64,000 nt of DNA. It comes from Pseudomonas kielensis (lineage in GTDB: Bacteria > Pseudomonadota > Gammaproteobacteria > Pseudomonadales > Pseudomonadaceae). Positions 44,440 to 53,188 of the stretch are shown here, piece after piece; position 1 is the stretch's first letter, and every line of letters starts with the position of its first letter. The notes beneath the pieces were generated by a model, which was given only the letters and a program-made list of their open reading frames with translations, was not told where the DNA came from and did no database searches. The position numbers and the translations under genes were made by a program. Location: NCBI RefSeq assembly GCF_014236655.1, contig NZ_JACMYG010000024.1:1-64000 (forward strand), given 5' to 3'.

Positions 44440-44679
44440 ATGAAAAGCCTGATCAGCCTGTTGCTGGCCCTGGTCGCCACCTCGGCCCTGGCCGCCGGTA
44501 ATGAACCGCCTGCCACTCCCTACGACCCGGCGCAGCCGCTGGATATCGCCAAGGTGGTTTCGGTCTCCGACACCGCCGGCGGCTGTGGCGTAGTGCCGGC
44601 GAGCATGGTCTATGTCGACCACCAGGGCCAGACACACCGGGTGTCTTATCAGGTCATGGGCGACTGCAGCGGCTCATAA
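44440..44679 (+). CDS. DUF2790 secreted small protein
   Basis: The 79-residue protein has a Sec signal peptide (MKSLISLLLALVATSALA, cleavage after residue 18). A mature DUF2790 domain follows, containing Y-x3-LDIAKVVSVSDTAGGCGVVPASMVYVDHQGQTHRVSYQV with two cysteines likely to form a disulfide. This is a pseudomonad-specific family of unknown role, often multi-copy and reported to respond to metals such as copper. Its end overlaps the stop region of the porin gene tail-to-tail. Confidence 0.85.
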   Translation: MKSLISLLLALVATSALAAGNEPPATPYDPAQPLDIAKVVSVSDTAGGCGVVPASMVYVDHQGQTHRVSYQVMGDCSGS

Positions 44680-45942
44680 CAGGCTCCAGGTGTAGCTGAG
44701 GATCAGGCGGTTTTCGTCAATGTCACTGCGGTAGTTGGACCGCGCCATCACATTACGCACTCGAATCCCCAGGCCCTTGAGGCTGCCGCTCTGCAGCACA
44801 TAGCCCAGGTCCAGGTCGCGCTCGCGATCCTTGCCTTCATAGCCCTTGCCGGTGTCGACATTATTGCCGGTGATGTAACGCACGGTACTGGTCAGCCCCG
44901 GTACACCGAGCGCCGCAAAGTCGTAGTCGTAACGTACCTGCCAGGACCGTTCATCGGTGTAGGCAAACTCGTAGGTGGGCACCTCGTTGCCCAATGGCGA
45001 GATATTGGCAAAGACGCGCGGGAAGGCACTGTCACCAAACATGCCCTGATAACCCAGGTAGAAGGTGTGGCCGCCACGCTTGGCCGACAGCAGGGAGAAG
45101 AACGCCTGGTTGTCGATGTTGCCCAGCAGCTTTTTGCCGTCTTGCCGTGAGTCGTAGTAGCCCAGGTTCGCGCCCAGGGTCCAGTCCCCCAGCGGCTCAC
45201 TGTGTTTGAGCCCGAGAAAGCGCTGGTTGTAGATATCTTCCAGTTGCCCGTACCAGGCACTGAGCGAGCTGCGCTTGTCATTGAACCCGTAGTCGGCCCC
45301 GGCAAAGTTGAAGCCGTCGCTGCTGACCTGGCGCTGCGGCACATGACCGAGCATGGCCTGCATCTTTTCATCTCCGGACTCGTTGCGCAGGCTGGTGGAG
45401 TTCAGGTGACCGCCCTGCACGGTCAGGCCATTGAACTCGCTGGAGCTGATGCTCACCCCCTGGTAGGTGGGCGGCAGCAAGCGGATGTCGCTGAAGGCCA
45501 GCACCGGCAAGTTGGGTTGCAGCTCGCCGACCTTGAGCTCGGTTTTCGAGTAGCGCACTTTCAGCGCCGCCCCCAGGCGACTGTAGTCATCGGCCGCGCG
45601 GCCATCGTCCTGCACCGGCAGCAGGCCGGTGTTGACCCGGTCCGGGCTGCTGTCGAGCTTGAGGCCCAACTGGCCAATGACGTCCACGCCCACCCCGAGG
45701 GTGCCCGGGGTGTAGCCAGACTTGAGGTTGAAAATGAAACCCTGGGCCCACTCCTCGGCCTTGGACTGCTGATTGGCGCCGACGATGTCCGAGAAGTCGC
45801 GGCTGAAATAATAATTGCGGGCCTGCAAGGTCGCAGTGGTGTCTTTTACAAAGCCATTGTCGGCGGCCAGCGCACGGTCGGAAAAACCCGAGGCGAGCGT
45901 CAGGGACAACAGCGAAGCGGTTGTGGCGAGAGTCTGTTTCAT
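44674..45942 (-). CDS. OprD-family outer-membrane porin, BenF-like
   Basis: The 422-residue porin has a signal peptide cleaved after ALA (about residue 27) and an 18-stranded OprD-type barrel with alternating hydrophobic strands to the C-terminal YTWSLL. Family segments include KDTTATLQARNYYFSRDF and LPVLAFSDIRLLPPTYQG. In pseudomonads members of this branch (BenF, OpdK) import benzoate or vanillate. It is the last gene after benK-like and benE-like transporters, 101 bases downstream of benE. AATAACAATAAGA sits just before the start, a probable Crc/Hfq site. Confidence 0.9.
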   Translation of the reverse strand: MKQTLATTASLLSLTLASGFSDRALAADNGFVKDTTATLQARNYYFSRDFSDIVGANQQSKAEEWAQGFIFNLKSGYTPGTLGVGVDVIGQLGLKLDSSPDRVNTGLLPVQDDGRAADDYSRLGAALKVRYSKTELKVGELQPNLPVLAFSDIRLLPPTYQGVSISSSEFNGLTVQGGHLNSTSLRNESGDEKMQAMLGHVPQRQVSSDGFNFAGADYGFNDKRSSLSAWYGQLEDIYNQRFLGLKHSEPLGDWTLGANLGYYDSRQDGKKLLGNIDNQAFFSLLSAKRGGHTFYLGYQGMFGDSAFPRVFANISPLGNEVPTYEFAYTDERSWQVRYDYDFAALGVPGLTSTVRYITGNNVDTGKGYEGKDRERDLDLGYVLQSGSLKGLGIRVRNVMARSNYRSDIDENRLILSYTWSLL

Positions 45943-45950
45943 CGTTTTGC

Positions 45951-45963
45951 TCTTATTGTTATT
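45951..45963 (-). promoter_or_regulatory. Crc/Hfq A-rich motif before the OprD-like porin start
   Basis: On the minus strand AATAACAATAAGA (45963-45951), nine bases upstream of ATG 45942 and overlapping the ribosome-binding region. It matches the repeated AAnAAnAA pattern and closely resembles the motifs in CrcZ. Confidence 0.7.
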
Positions 45964-46043
45964 GATCGACAGGGTGCAGTGATCCGCCCGCAGCGCTGGC
46001 GCTGCGGGGGAAGGTCAAACGGGTAGGAATCAGTCCAGTGTGG

Positions 46044-47255
46044 TCAGCGCAGGGTGTGCGGGGCAGGCGTTGCCTTGGTCCCTGGAGCGGCGCGGCGCGC
46101 GTTCAACAGCAGGTGGGTGAGCATGCCGAAGATCAGCCCCCAGAACGCGGCGGACAAACCGAACAGCGACATGCCCGAGGCCGTCGCCAGAAAGGTCACC
46201 AGCGCCGCTTCGCGATCGTTGGGCACCGCCATTGCACCGGCCAATGCCCCGGCAATCGCCCCGAACAGCGCCAGCCCCGCAAGGGCCGCGATCAGCTCTT
46301 TGGGGAAGGCCGAAAACAGCGAGACCAAGGTCGCGCCGAAGATCCCCAGCACCAGGTAACACAAGCCGCCAACGACCCCGGCGACATACCGCTTGCCTGG
46401 GTCCTCGTGGGCTTCACGGCCGGTGCAGATCGCCGCGGTGATCGCCGCCAGGTTCAAGCCGTGGCAGCCAAAGGGCGCGAGCAATGCCGTGCCCAGCGCG
46501 CTGCTGGCAATGATCGGGCTGGCGGGGGTCGAGTAACCACTGGCCCGCAGCACCGCCATGCCGGGGACAAACTGCCCCGTCAGTGCCACCATCACCAGCG
46601 GCAACGCGATGTTCAAGGTTGCGCTCAGGCTGAATTGCGGGCTTATCCAGACCGGCGTGGCCAGGCCGATCACCAGCGCGTCGACCCGCAGGTCCCCGGC
46701 GAGCATGGCCATGGAGCACCCCACCAGCAGCACCATCAACACCGCGTAACGCGGCATCAGGCGTTTGCACATCAGGTAGGTGGCAAACATCGCCAGCACC
46801 AGCCACGGCTTGCCCTGCAACGACACGAACAGGCCCGTGCCGAAGCTGAACAGAATCCCCGCCAGCATGGCGGCGGCAATGGCGGCCGGCAGTTTGCTGA
46901 TGATCCGGTCAAACGCGCCCGAGACCCCAATCAAAAAGATGATCAGGCTGCTGACCAGGTACGCCCCCACCGCTTCCGCCATGCTGATCCCCGGCAACAG
47001 CGCCACCAGCAGCGCCGAGCCCGGCGCCGACCAGGCGATGATCACCGGCACGCGGTAGCGCAGGCTCAAGCCGATGCCCAGCAGCGCACTGCCAATGGAA
47101 ATCGCCCAGACCCACGAGGACAGCACCTCGCGCGACAGATTTGCGGCGTCGGCCGCCTGGAAAATGATCACCAGGGGGCCGGCATAGGAAATCACCGTGG
47201 CAATAAAACCGGCGACTGCCGCCGACAGCGAAAAGTCCCGCAATAGCCCTTTCAT
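46044..47255 (-). CDS. benE: BenE-type benzoate/proton symporter
   Basis: The 403-residue membrane protein has about twelve helices and BenE family hallmarks (SYAGPLVIIFQAADAANLS at the N-terminus, SPGSALLVALLPG in helix 3, FGCHGLNLAAITAAICTG in the middle). It imports benzoate by proton symport. It begins three bases after the benK stop codon and is clearly co-transcribed with it. The precise aromatic substrate remains inferred. Confidence 0.92.
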   Translation of the reverse strand: MKGLLRDFSLSAAVAGFIATVISYAGPLVIIFQAADAANLSREVLSSWVWAISIGSALLGIGLSLRYRVPVIIAWSAPGSALLVALLPGISMAEAVGAYLVSSLIIFLIGVSGAFDRIISKLPAAIAAAMLAGILFSFGTGLFVSLQGKPWLVLAMFATYLMCKRLMPRYAVLMVLLVGCSMAMLAGDLRVDALVIGLATPVWISPQFSLSATLNIALPLVMVALTGQFVPGMAVLRASGYSTPASPIIASSALGTALLAPFGCHGLNLAAITAAICTGREAHEDPGKRYVAGVVGGLCYLVLGIFGATLVSLFSAFPKELIAALAGLALFGAIAGALAGAMAVPNDREAALVTFLATASGMSLFGLSAAFWGLIFGMLTHLLLNARRAAPGTKATPAPHTLR

Positions 47256-47258
47256 GCT

Positions 47259-48602
47259 TCAGACACCCGATGGCGACAGCGCGCTGGTAGCGCTCGATGC
47301 GCTGCGCTGACTACTGATGGCAAACACGGTCATGGCAATGGCGGCTACCGCACCCGGCAGGGCAAACGCCATGAAGTTGAGTTGCAGCGGCAGGTTGATC
47401 CCCAACAGGGCCCCCCCGAGCAATGGGCCGACAATAGCACCGTTGCGACCGATACCCGAAGCCCAGCCCAGGCCGGTGGAGCGGATCGTCATGGAGTAGA
47501 ACTGTGCGGCGCAGGCGTACAACAGGATCTGCGAACCGATGGTGGTGGCGCCAGCAATGGCGATCAGCACATACAGCAGTGGCATCGGGCTGTTGAAACC
47601 GAGCAAGGTGATCGACACCGCCGCCATGGCGAAGAACACCGCCAACACCCGCGGCAGGTTCAGCTTGTCGCCCAGCACGCCGCCACCGACGGCGCCGAAG
47701 ATCGCGCCGAAGTTCAGCACCAGCAGGAACGACAGGCTCGAACCCAGGCTGTACCCGGCGTTGGCCATCAACTTCGGCAGCCAGGAGCTCAAGGCATAGA
47801 CCATCAGCAGACAGCAGAAGAACGCCAGCCACAGCATCAGCGTGCGCAGCGCCCGACCTTCGCGAAACAACTGCAGCACCGGGGTGCCCGTGCCCTTCAC
47901 TTCGCTCATCTGCAGTTGATCACTTCTGTGGCCAACGTACGTCGGCTCCACGCGCTCCAGGACCTTGCGTGCCTCTTCATCGCGTCCCTGGCGCAGCATG
48001 AAACCCACCGACTCGGGCAGGAAGTACATGATCAGCGGCAGCATCAACAGGGGCAGCACTGCGACGTAGAACACCGACTGCCAGCCAAAACTGGGGATCA
48101 ACACAATGCCCAGCCCGGCCGACAGCATGCCACCGACCGAATAGCCGCTGAACATGATCGCCACCAGGGTGCTGCGGATTTTTTTCGGCGCGTATTCGTT
48201 CATCAGCGCCACCACGTTGGGCATGACCCCGCCGATGCCCAGCCCAGCGATGAACCGGCAGATCCCGAACTCCGTCGGGTTGCGGGCAAACCCGTTGAGC
48301 ACCGTGAAACCGCTGAACAGGATCACGCACAGGGTAATGGCTTTCTTGCGGCCGATCCGGTCTGACAGCGGGCCGAAAAACAATGCGCCGAACATCATCC
48401 CGAACAGCGCGTAACTGCCCAGGGCGCCGGCCTGCAACGGGCTGAGCCCCCACTCTTTCATCAGCATCGGCAGGACCACGCCGTAGATCACCAGGTCGTA
48501 GCCATCGAAGATGATGATCAGGGCGCACCAGAACAGCACCATCCAGTGGAAGCGGTTGAAACGAGCGTTGTCGATCAGCTCATGTACGTCGATCTTGCGC
48601 AT
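47259..48602 (-). CDS. benK: MFS aromatic acid:H+ symporter, BenK-like
   Basis: The 447-residue protein has twelve membrane helices and the AAHS-family signatures DGYDLVIYGVVLP (helix 1 aspartate) and GPLSDRIGRKKAI (loop 2-3). N-terminal MRKIDVHELIDNARFNRFHW is typical of BenK/PcaK/MucK transporters. I start at ATG 48602, because AGAG precedes it; an ATG 36 bases upstream has no ribosome-binding site. It heads the benK-benE-porin operon, whose promoter carries XylS/BenR-like direct repeats. benABCD are not adjacent. Confidence 0.9.
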   Translation of the reverse strand: MRKIDVHELIDNARFNRFHWMVLFWCALIIIFDGYDLVIYGVVLPMLMKEWGLSPLQAGALGSYALFGMMFGALFFGPLSDRIGRKKAITLCVILFSGFTVLNGFARNPTEFGICRFIAGLGIGGVMPNVVALMNEYAPKKIRSTLVAIMFSGYSVGGMLSAGLGIVLIPSFGWQSVFYVAVLPLLMLPLIMYFLPESVGFMLRQGRDEEARKVLERVEPTYVGHRSDQLQMSEVKGTGTPVLQLFREGRALRTLMLWLAFFCCLLMVYALSSWLPKLMANAGYSLGSSLSFLLVLNFGAIFGAVGGGVLGDKLNLPRVLAVFFAMAAVSITLLGFNSPMPLLYVLIAIAGATTIGSQILLYACAAQFYSMTIRSTGLGWASGIGRNGAIVGPLLGGALLGINLPLQLNFMAFALPGAVAAIAMTVFAISSQRSASSATSALSPSGV

Positions 48603-48611
48603 GGCATCTGT

Positions 48612-48630
48612 CTCTTGTTGTTGTTTTTTT
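48612..48630 (-). promoter_or_regulatory. Crc/Hfq A-rich motif before benK
   Basis: On the minus strand AAAAAAACAACAACAAGAG immediately upstream of the benK ribosome-binding site. It has the AAnAAnAA pattern bound by Hfq with Crc during catabolite repression. Confidence 0.7.
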
Positions 48631-48694
48631 AAGAGCATCGGTCACGTGATAAGCGTGCGTATCACCGAGGGTAGGGAGGCCTGCAGCGCAGCAA

Positions 48695-48730
48695 TATCCG
48701 CTTTGCGCAGATCGTTATCCGTTTTGTGCA
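48695..48730 (-). promoter_or_regulatory. BenR/XylS-type direct repeats of the benK promoter
   Basis: On the minus strand TGCACAAAACGGATA (48730-48716), six bases, then TGCGCAAAGCGGATA (48709-48695). This fits the known XylS/BenR operator TGCA-N6-GGNTA in tandem with 21-bp periodicity; the only core change is A to G in the proximal TGCA. TTGCTG follows directly as a possible -35 and TACCCT as a -10. The rest of 48603-48959 holds no gene; its right part is the leader of the autotransporter. Confidence 0.75.
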
Positions 48731-48959
48731 GCGGGTCGATTGCATTACACCCCTGGGGGCAAGGCCGAAGGCCGCGACAGTCCGCTGGTCGGAAAACAGC
48801 CACACTTCCGGAATTATCCGTCTACACCTTTTACCTATCTGATGGATCAGTTTCAGCGTGTCAGGGCAACGGCTGCCTGTGGAGTATGAATATGAGTGGA
48901 GCCAGGCCTTAGAGAGAGCCATCAGGACGATGCCAACACTCATTCAGTAGGGATACGTC

Positions 48960-51611
48960 ATGTTCCATCACCTAAGGCTAAGCACGCTCCTGCCGTGCGC
49001 CTCGCTCTTGCTCCTCGCCAGTCCCGTCGCCCAGGCGGCTTGTACCCTGCTCCCCGGCCCCGGCGATACCCGCCATACGTGCGACAGTGGCACCAGCGGC
49101 CCACTCACCGACACCCTGGGCAACAACTCCCTGACCTTCCCGGCCAACGGCTCCGGCACGATCAATGGCAACGTCACGTTCGGGGCCGGAGTGGACCGGG
49201 TAGTGATGGATTCCGGCAGCATTACCGGATCGCTGGACCAGAGCGATGGCAACGACTCCCTGGAGATCAACGCCGGACAGATCACTGGCACGGTTAACCA
49301 GGGCAACGGTATCGATGAGTTCAAAATGACCGGAGGGCAGGTCCAGTCGCTGGCCCAGGGCGACGGGCGGGATCGCTTCCTGATGAGCGCGGGCACCATC
49401 GTCGGGGCCTTCGAGGACGGCGATGTGGCGACGATGACCGGGGGCACCATCGGCCGCGTCGACATGAAACTCGATAACAATATTTTTGATATGTCGGGCG
49501 GACGGATTCTCGGCAACCTGGTTACCGGATTTGGCCTGGATACCATCACCGTGTCGGAGGGCTCGATCGGCGGCAACATCAGCACCAGCGGTGGCGATGA
49601 CATCATCAGCGTCTCCGGCGGGGTGATTGCCGGGCAGATCCGCGCCAGCGCTGGCAACGATCGCCTCACCTGGCGCAACGGCGGACAGATCAATTCCGCC
49701 ATCCTCATGGGTGACGGCGACGACAGCGCCCTGTTGAGCAATCTCTCCGAGACCACACTCGCCTCCACCCCCTCTGTGGACGGTGGGCTGGGCACTGACC
49801 GCCTGAGCTTCGACAACAGCACCTCGGCAGGCGCGGCACGTTATGTCGGCTGGGAGTCGGTGACGCTGGGCAATCACTCGCGCTTCTCGCTGGCGGGGGA
49901 CTTCTTCCTCGGGGACAGCGCCAGCGCCACGGGCGTATTGGCCATTGACGGCAGCAGTACCCTGGCCGTGACCCAAGGCGCTATCCGCCCCTACACCGCC
50001 GGCCAACTGACGACACTGAGCAACGCCGGGATCATCGACATGACCAGCGGCAGCAGCCGTGCCAGCGATTCACTGACGGTCCATGGCAACTACGTTGGCA
50101 ACAACGGGCAACTGTTGCTGCAAACCGTGCTGGGTACCGACAGTTCCGCCAGTGACAAGCTGGTGGTGTCCCAAGGCACCCTCAGCGGTAACACCCAACT
50201 GGGCATCACCAACCTCGGCGGCCTGGGCGGTTTGACTCGCCAGAACGGGATCGAAGTGGTGCAGGCACGTAACGGCGCCATCAGCCGCAGCGATGCCTTT
50301 GCCTTGAAGGGCTCGCTGTCCGCCGGCGCCTATCAGTACTACCTGTTCAAGGGCGGGGTCACCGCGGGATCCGAGAACAACTGGTACCTGCGCTCATCGG
50401 TGGTGGCAGTGCCGCCGCCAACCGTTCCACCCGCCGTTGTCCCCCCGGTCGTGCCCCCGGCCCCACCACCGATCCAGCAGCCGGCGCCCGTGGTTGACCC
50501 GGATGAGCCCGCCGTCGAACCACCGACCGCGCAACCGGTGGCGCCCGTCGAGCCGAACCAGGTGCCGCCGCCACAAACCCTGGCCCAGACTTCGCCGACA
50601 CCGGCCATCAGCACACCGCCGATCCCCAAGGCCGTGGCCGGCGCCGATCCGATTCCCCTGTATCGCCTGGAAGTCCCGGTGTATTCCGTGGTCATCCCCG
50701 CCGCCCAACTGCTGACGATGCAAGCCCTGGGCACCTTCCATGATCGCCAGGGCGAGCAAAGCCTGCTGAGCGAAATCGGAGCCGTACCCGCCGGATGGGG
50801 CCGTCTGTATGGCAGTAATCTGCAAAAAAGCTGGTCCGGCACCGTGACCCCGAGTTTTGACGGCTCGCTCCAGGGCTTCCAGATTGGTCATGATCTGTAT
50901 GCCTCGCAGACCAGCGGCGGACAATTGCAACGCTTCGGTTTTTTTGTCGGCCACAGTCACCTGCAAGGCGACGTCGATGGGTTTGCCGAAGGCTTCCAGG
51001 ACCGACGCTCGGGCCGGGTCAAGCTCGACGGCGATCAGGTGGGCGCCTACTGGACCTTGGTCGACCCCAGCGGCTGGTATTTCGATACCGTGGCGATGTG
51101 GTCGAGCCTGGACGGCGACAATCGCTCCGATCGCGGCGTGAAGATGGACACCGACGGCCATGCGCTGGCGCTGTCCGTAGAGGCTGGGTACACAATTGCC
51201 GTCGCGCAAGACTGGGTGCTGGAACCCCAGGTGCAAGTGATCAACCAGCAGATTGACCTGGACTCGCAGAACGACGGTATCTCCAATGTGGCATTCGACT
51301 CCCAGGATTACTGGACCGGCCGCCTCGGTGCCCGCCTCAAGGGGCGGTTCATGGCGCAGGACATCCCGCTCGAACCCTATCTGCGGGCCAACCTGTGGAA
51401 AACGTTCGGTGGTTACGACACCGTCACCTATGACGACATCGACCGGATCAAGAGCGAGCACAAGTCCTCATCGGCGGACCTGGGCGTGGGCCTGGTGGCG
51501 AAGCTGTCTTCGAGTGTCAGTGTTTACATGGGCGCCGACTACAACACCCATCTGGACAGCAACGATCTGGACGGCGTCTCCGGCAATCTGGGCGTGCGCA
51601 TGAGCTGGTAG
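48960..51611 (+). CDS. Autotransporter (type Va secretion) with tandem beta-helix repeats
   Basis: The 883-residue protein has a signal peptide (cleavage after AQA, residue 26). About ten tandem 20-residue repeats of pattern G-x-[IVL]-x4-G-x-D-x-[IFL]-x-[MIV]-x2-G-x-I span residues 70-257, and a beta-helical stretch continues to about 470. A proline-rich hinge (about 478-560) leads to a C-terminal autotransporter barrel (about 600-883) ending in the OMP signature VRMSW. No catalytic triad or RGD motif is obvious in the passenger, so an adhesin or surface-structure role is likely. It is monocistronic. Confidence 0.88.
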   Translation: MFHHLRLSTLLPCASLLLLASPVAQAACTLLPGPGDTRHTCDSGTSGPLTDTLGNNSLTFPANGSGTINGNVTFGAGVDRVVMDSGSITGSLDQSDGNDSLEINAGQITGTVNQGNGIDEFKMTGGQVQSLAQGDGRDRFLMSAGTIVGAFEDGDVATMTGGTIGRVDMKLDNNIFDMSGGRILGNLVTGFGLDTITVSEGSIGGNISTSGGDDIISVSGGVIAGQIRASAGNDRLTWRNGGQINSAILMGDGDDSALLSNLSETTLASTPSVDGGLGTDRLSFDNSTSAGAARYVGWESVTLGNHSRFSLAGDFFLGDSASATGVLAIDGSSTLAVTQGAIRPYTAGQLTTLSNAGIIDMTSGSSRASDSLTVHGNYVGNNGQLLLQTVLGTDSSASDKLVVSQGTLSGNTQLGITNLGGLGGLTRQNGIEVVQARNGAISRSDAFALKGSLSAGAYQYYLFKGGVTAGSENNWYLRSSVVAVPPPTVPPAVVPPVVPPAPPPIQQPAPVVDPDEPAVEPPTAQPVAPVEPNQVPPPQTLAQTSPTPAISTPPIPKAVAGADPIPLYRLEVPVYSVVIPAAQLLTMQALGTFHDRQGEQSLLSEIGAVPAGWGRLYGSNLQKSWSGTVTPSFDGSLQGFQIGHDLYASQTSGGQLQRFGFFVGHSHLQGDVDGFAEGFQDRRSGRVKLDGDQVGAYWTLVDPSGWYFDTVAMWSSLDGDNRSDRGVKMDTDGHALALSVEAGYTIAVAQDWVLEPQVQVINQQIDLDSQNDGISNVAFDSQDYWTGRLGARLKGRFMAQDIPLEPYLRANLWKTFGGYDTVTYDDIDRIKSEHKSSSADLGVGLVAKLSSSVSVYMGADYNTHLDSNDLDGVSGNLGVRMSW

Positions 51612-51646
51612 CCGCCTAGAGCATCGTCACGGCCGCGCCAGGACAT

Positions 51647-51667
51647 CCCGTCAGCCAGGCTGACGGG
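51647..51667 (+). terminator. Hairpin after the autotransporter
   Basis: CCCGTCAG pairs with CTGACGGG around CCAGG, 36 bases after the stop. The following sequence is A-rich rather than U-rich, so termination strength is uncertain. Confidence 0.5.
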
Positions 51668-51737
51668 AAATCAAAAGTTTGCGTCTGTCCGACAAACTGT
51701 GTTCTTTGTGATCGCATTTGAACGCTAAGCTTGGCCT

Positions 51738-52364
51738 ATGGATGATTCAGATTACTTACGCCTGCTGACCATTGCGGCCGAGCAGGCCAACGCGTTCCTC
51801 TCCAATGCCCGCAAATGGGAGCGTGAGCGTTGGGTGTGTCAACGCCTGTTGCAGGGCTTGAACATTCCTTACCGCGCCGACGAGTTCAGCCCCGCCGGCG
51901 AGCCGCCCGACGTGCTGTTTCGCGAGGCCAATTTCGAAGTGTTTTTCGTTCTCGACGAAGGTCGGCGGCTCAATGACGAGTGGCGCGATGAACTGCAGCG
52001 TCGGCGCAGCGCGTTCTCCCTGAGCCAGTTGGTGCGCCGCGAGGCCAAGCCCAAGCGGATTCCGGCCAACGAGTTCTTGCTCAGGCTGGCGCCGACCCTG
52101 CGCAAGAAAGCACACAACTACAAAGAGCGCGGCATGGACCTGGGTGAACTGGACATCATCGCTTTCGCCAGCCTCAAGCGTGAAGTGCTGGACCTCAACA
52201 GCCACTTCCCGCCCCCCACCGAATACCTGCGACAAGGCTGGCGCTCGCTCTCGCTGGTCGGCCCGACCTTCGCCCGCGTGCTGTTCGCCCACCCCGATGC
52301 CCCAGACTTCCTGCGCAGCAACCTGGGGCGCAGCATCGTCTTCGACGTCGGGATCAGCCTGTGA
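51738..52364 (+). CDS. DUF1780 domain protein
   Basis: The 208-residue soluble protein belongs to DUF1780, a family found mainly in pseudomonads and of unknown role. Recognisable parts are ERWVCQRLLQGLNIPYRADEFSPAGEPPDVLFREANFEVFFVLDEGRRLNDEW. The PD...(D/E)xxF-type core in an alpha/beta fold recalls restriction-endonuclease-like folds, which is inference only. It overlaps the MOSC gene by four bases, so the two proteins are probably made together. Confidence 0.82.
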   Translation: MDDSDYLRLLTIAAEQANAFLSNARKWERERWVCQRLLQGLNIPYRADEFSPAGEPPDVLFREANFEVFFVLDEGRRLNDEWRDELQRRRSAFSLSQLVRREAKPKRIPANEFLLRLAPTLRKKAHNYKERGMDLGELDIIAFASLKREVLDLNSHFPPPTEYLRQGWRSLSLVGPTFARVLFAHPDAPDFLRSNLGRSIVFDVGISL

Positions 52365-52888
52365 GCCCGTTGCAGGAGCTGATCGCCGCCGTGCCGCAAC
52401 AAGGCCGGGTGCGCTGGCTGGGCGTGCGCCCACAATCGCGCGGGCCGATGCTCGCGCTCGACGCCGTGGAAGCACGCCTGGAGGCCGGCCTGACGGGTGA
52501 TCATGCGCGGCCCGGGGTGCGCAATGCGCGACAGGTCACGTTGATCCAGTGGGAACACCTCGCCGTGATCAGCTCCCTGATGGAACGCCCTGCCGACCAG
52601 CCGATACACCCCCAGGACTTGCGCCGCAACATCGTGGTCAGCGGGATCAATCTGTTCAGCCTCAAGGGCCGGCGCTTCCGGATCGGCCAGGCCATCTTCG
52701 AAACCACGGGCTGGTGCCAGCCCTGCGCCCGGCTCGAACAGAACCTCGGCCCAGGGACTTTCCAGGCTGTGCGCGGCCATGGCGGGATTACCGCGCGGGT
52801 GCTACAAAGTGGCATCATTCGCCTGGATGACAGGCTGTGTGTCGAGCCCGTGCCAGCGAGCGGCTATGCTCCGTTCAATACGGGCTGA
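52361..52888 (+). CDS. MOSC domain protein
   Basis: The 175-residue protein starts at GTG 52361, overlapping the DUF1780 stop. The MOSC beta-barrel core is seen in NARQVTLIQWEHLAVI, RRNIVVSGINLFSLKGRRFRIGQAIFETTGWCQPCARLEQ and the RGHGGITARVLQSGII end. The cysteine in GWCQPC is the candidate sulfur-carrying residue. MOSC domains act with molybdenum-cofactor enzymes or in sulfur transfer; the partner here is unknown. Confidence 0.88.
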   Translation: MSPLQELIAAVPQQGRVRWLGVRPQSRGPMLALDAVEARLEAGLTGDHARPGVRNARQVTLIQWEHLAVISSLMERPADQPIHPQDLRRNIVVSGINLFSLKGRRFRIGQAIFETTGWCQPCARLEQNLGPGTFQAVRGHGGITARVLQSGIIRLDDRLCVEPVPASGYAPFNTG

Positions 52889-52954
52889 CGGCTGACTTGG
52901 CCGCGCGCTGTAGCTTCTACACCTTTAGCAACGTCTACCTGACGAGGCCTTGAT

Positions 52955-53128
52955 ATGACCAGCCGCCTGAACCCGGACGACCAACAGCATGTCGAAGAGT
53001 ACCTGCACCTGTCCCAGCACCAAGTCGAGCGCCGGCCTTTTCGGCCGTGGATGCTCCTGGTGATTGTCCTGGCGGTGACCATTGGCCTGGGCCTGCTGAG
53101 CCGTTTTATCAGTTACCTGACGCTATGA
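52955..53128 (+). CDS. DUF3094 small membrane protein
   Basis: The 57-residue protein starts at ATG 52955. It has a charged N-terminal half (MTSRLNPDDQQHVEEYLHLS) and one membrane helix (about residues 35-54). It matches the pseudomonad DUF3094 family, small proteins of unknown function regularly placed before ndh. The next gene begins 60 bases downstream. Confidence 0.85.
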   Translation: MTSRLNPDDQQHVEEYLHLSQHQVERRPFRPWMLLVIVLAVTIGLGLLSRFISYLTL

Positions 53129-53188
53129 GCTGCGTGGCGCTCGCTCGGGTAACTGCACCGATTTCTTTTAGCCTTGCGAGATATCCCC

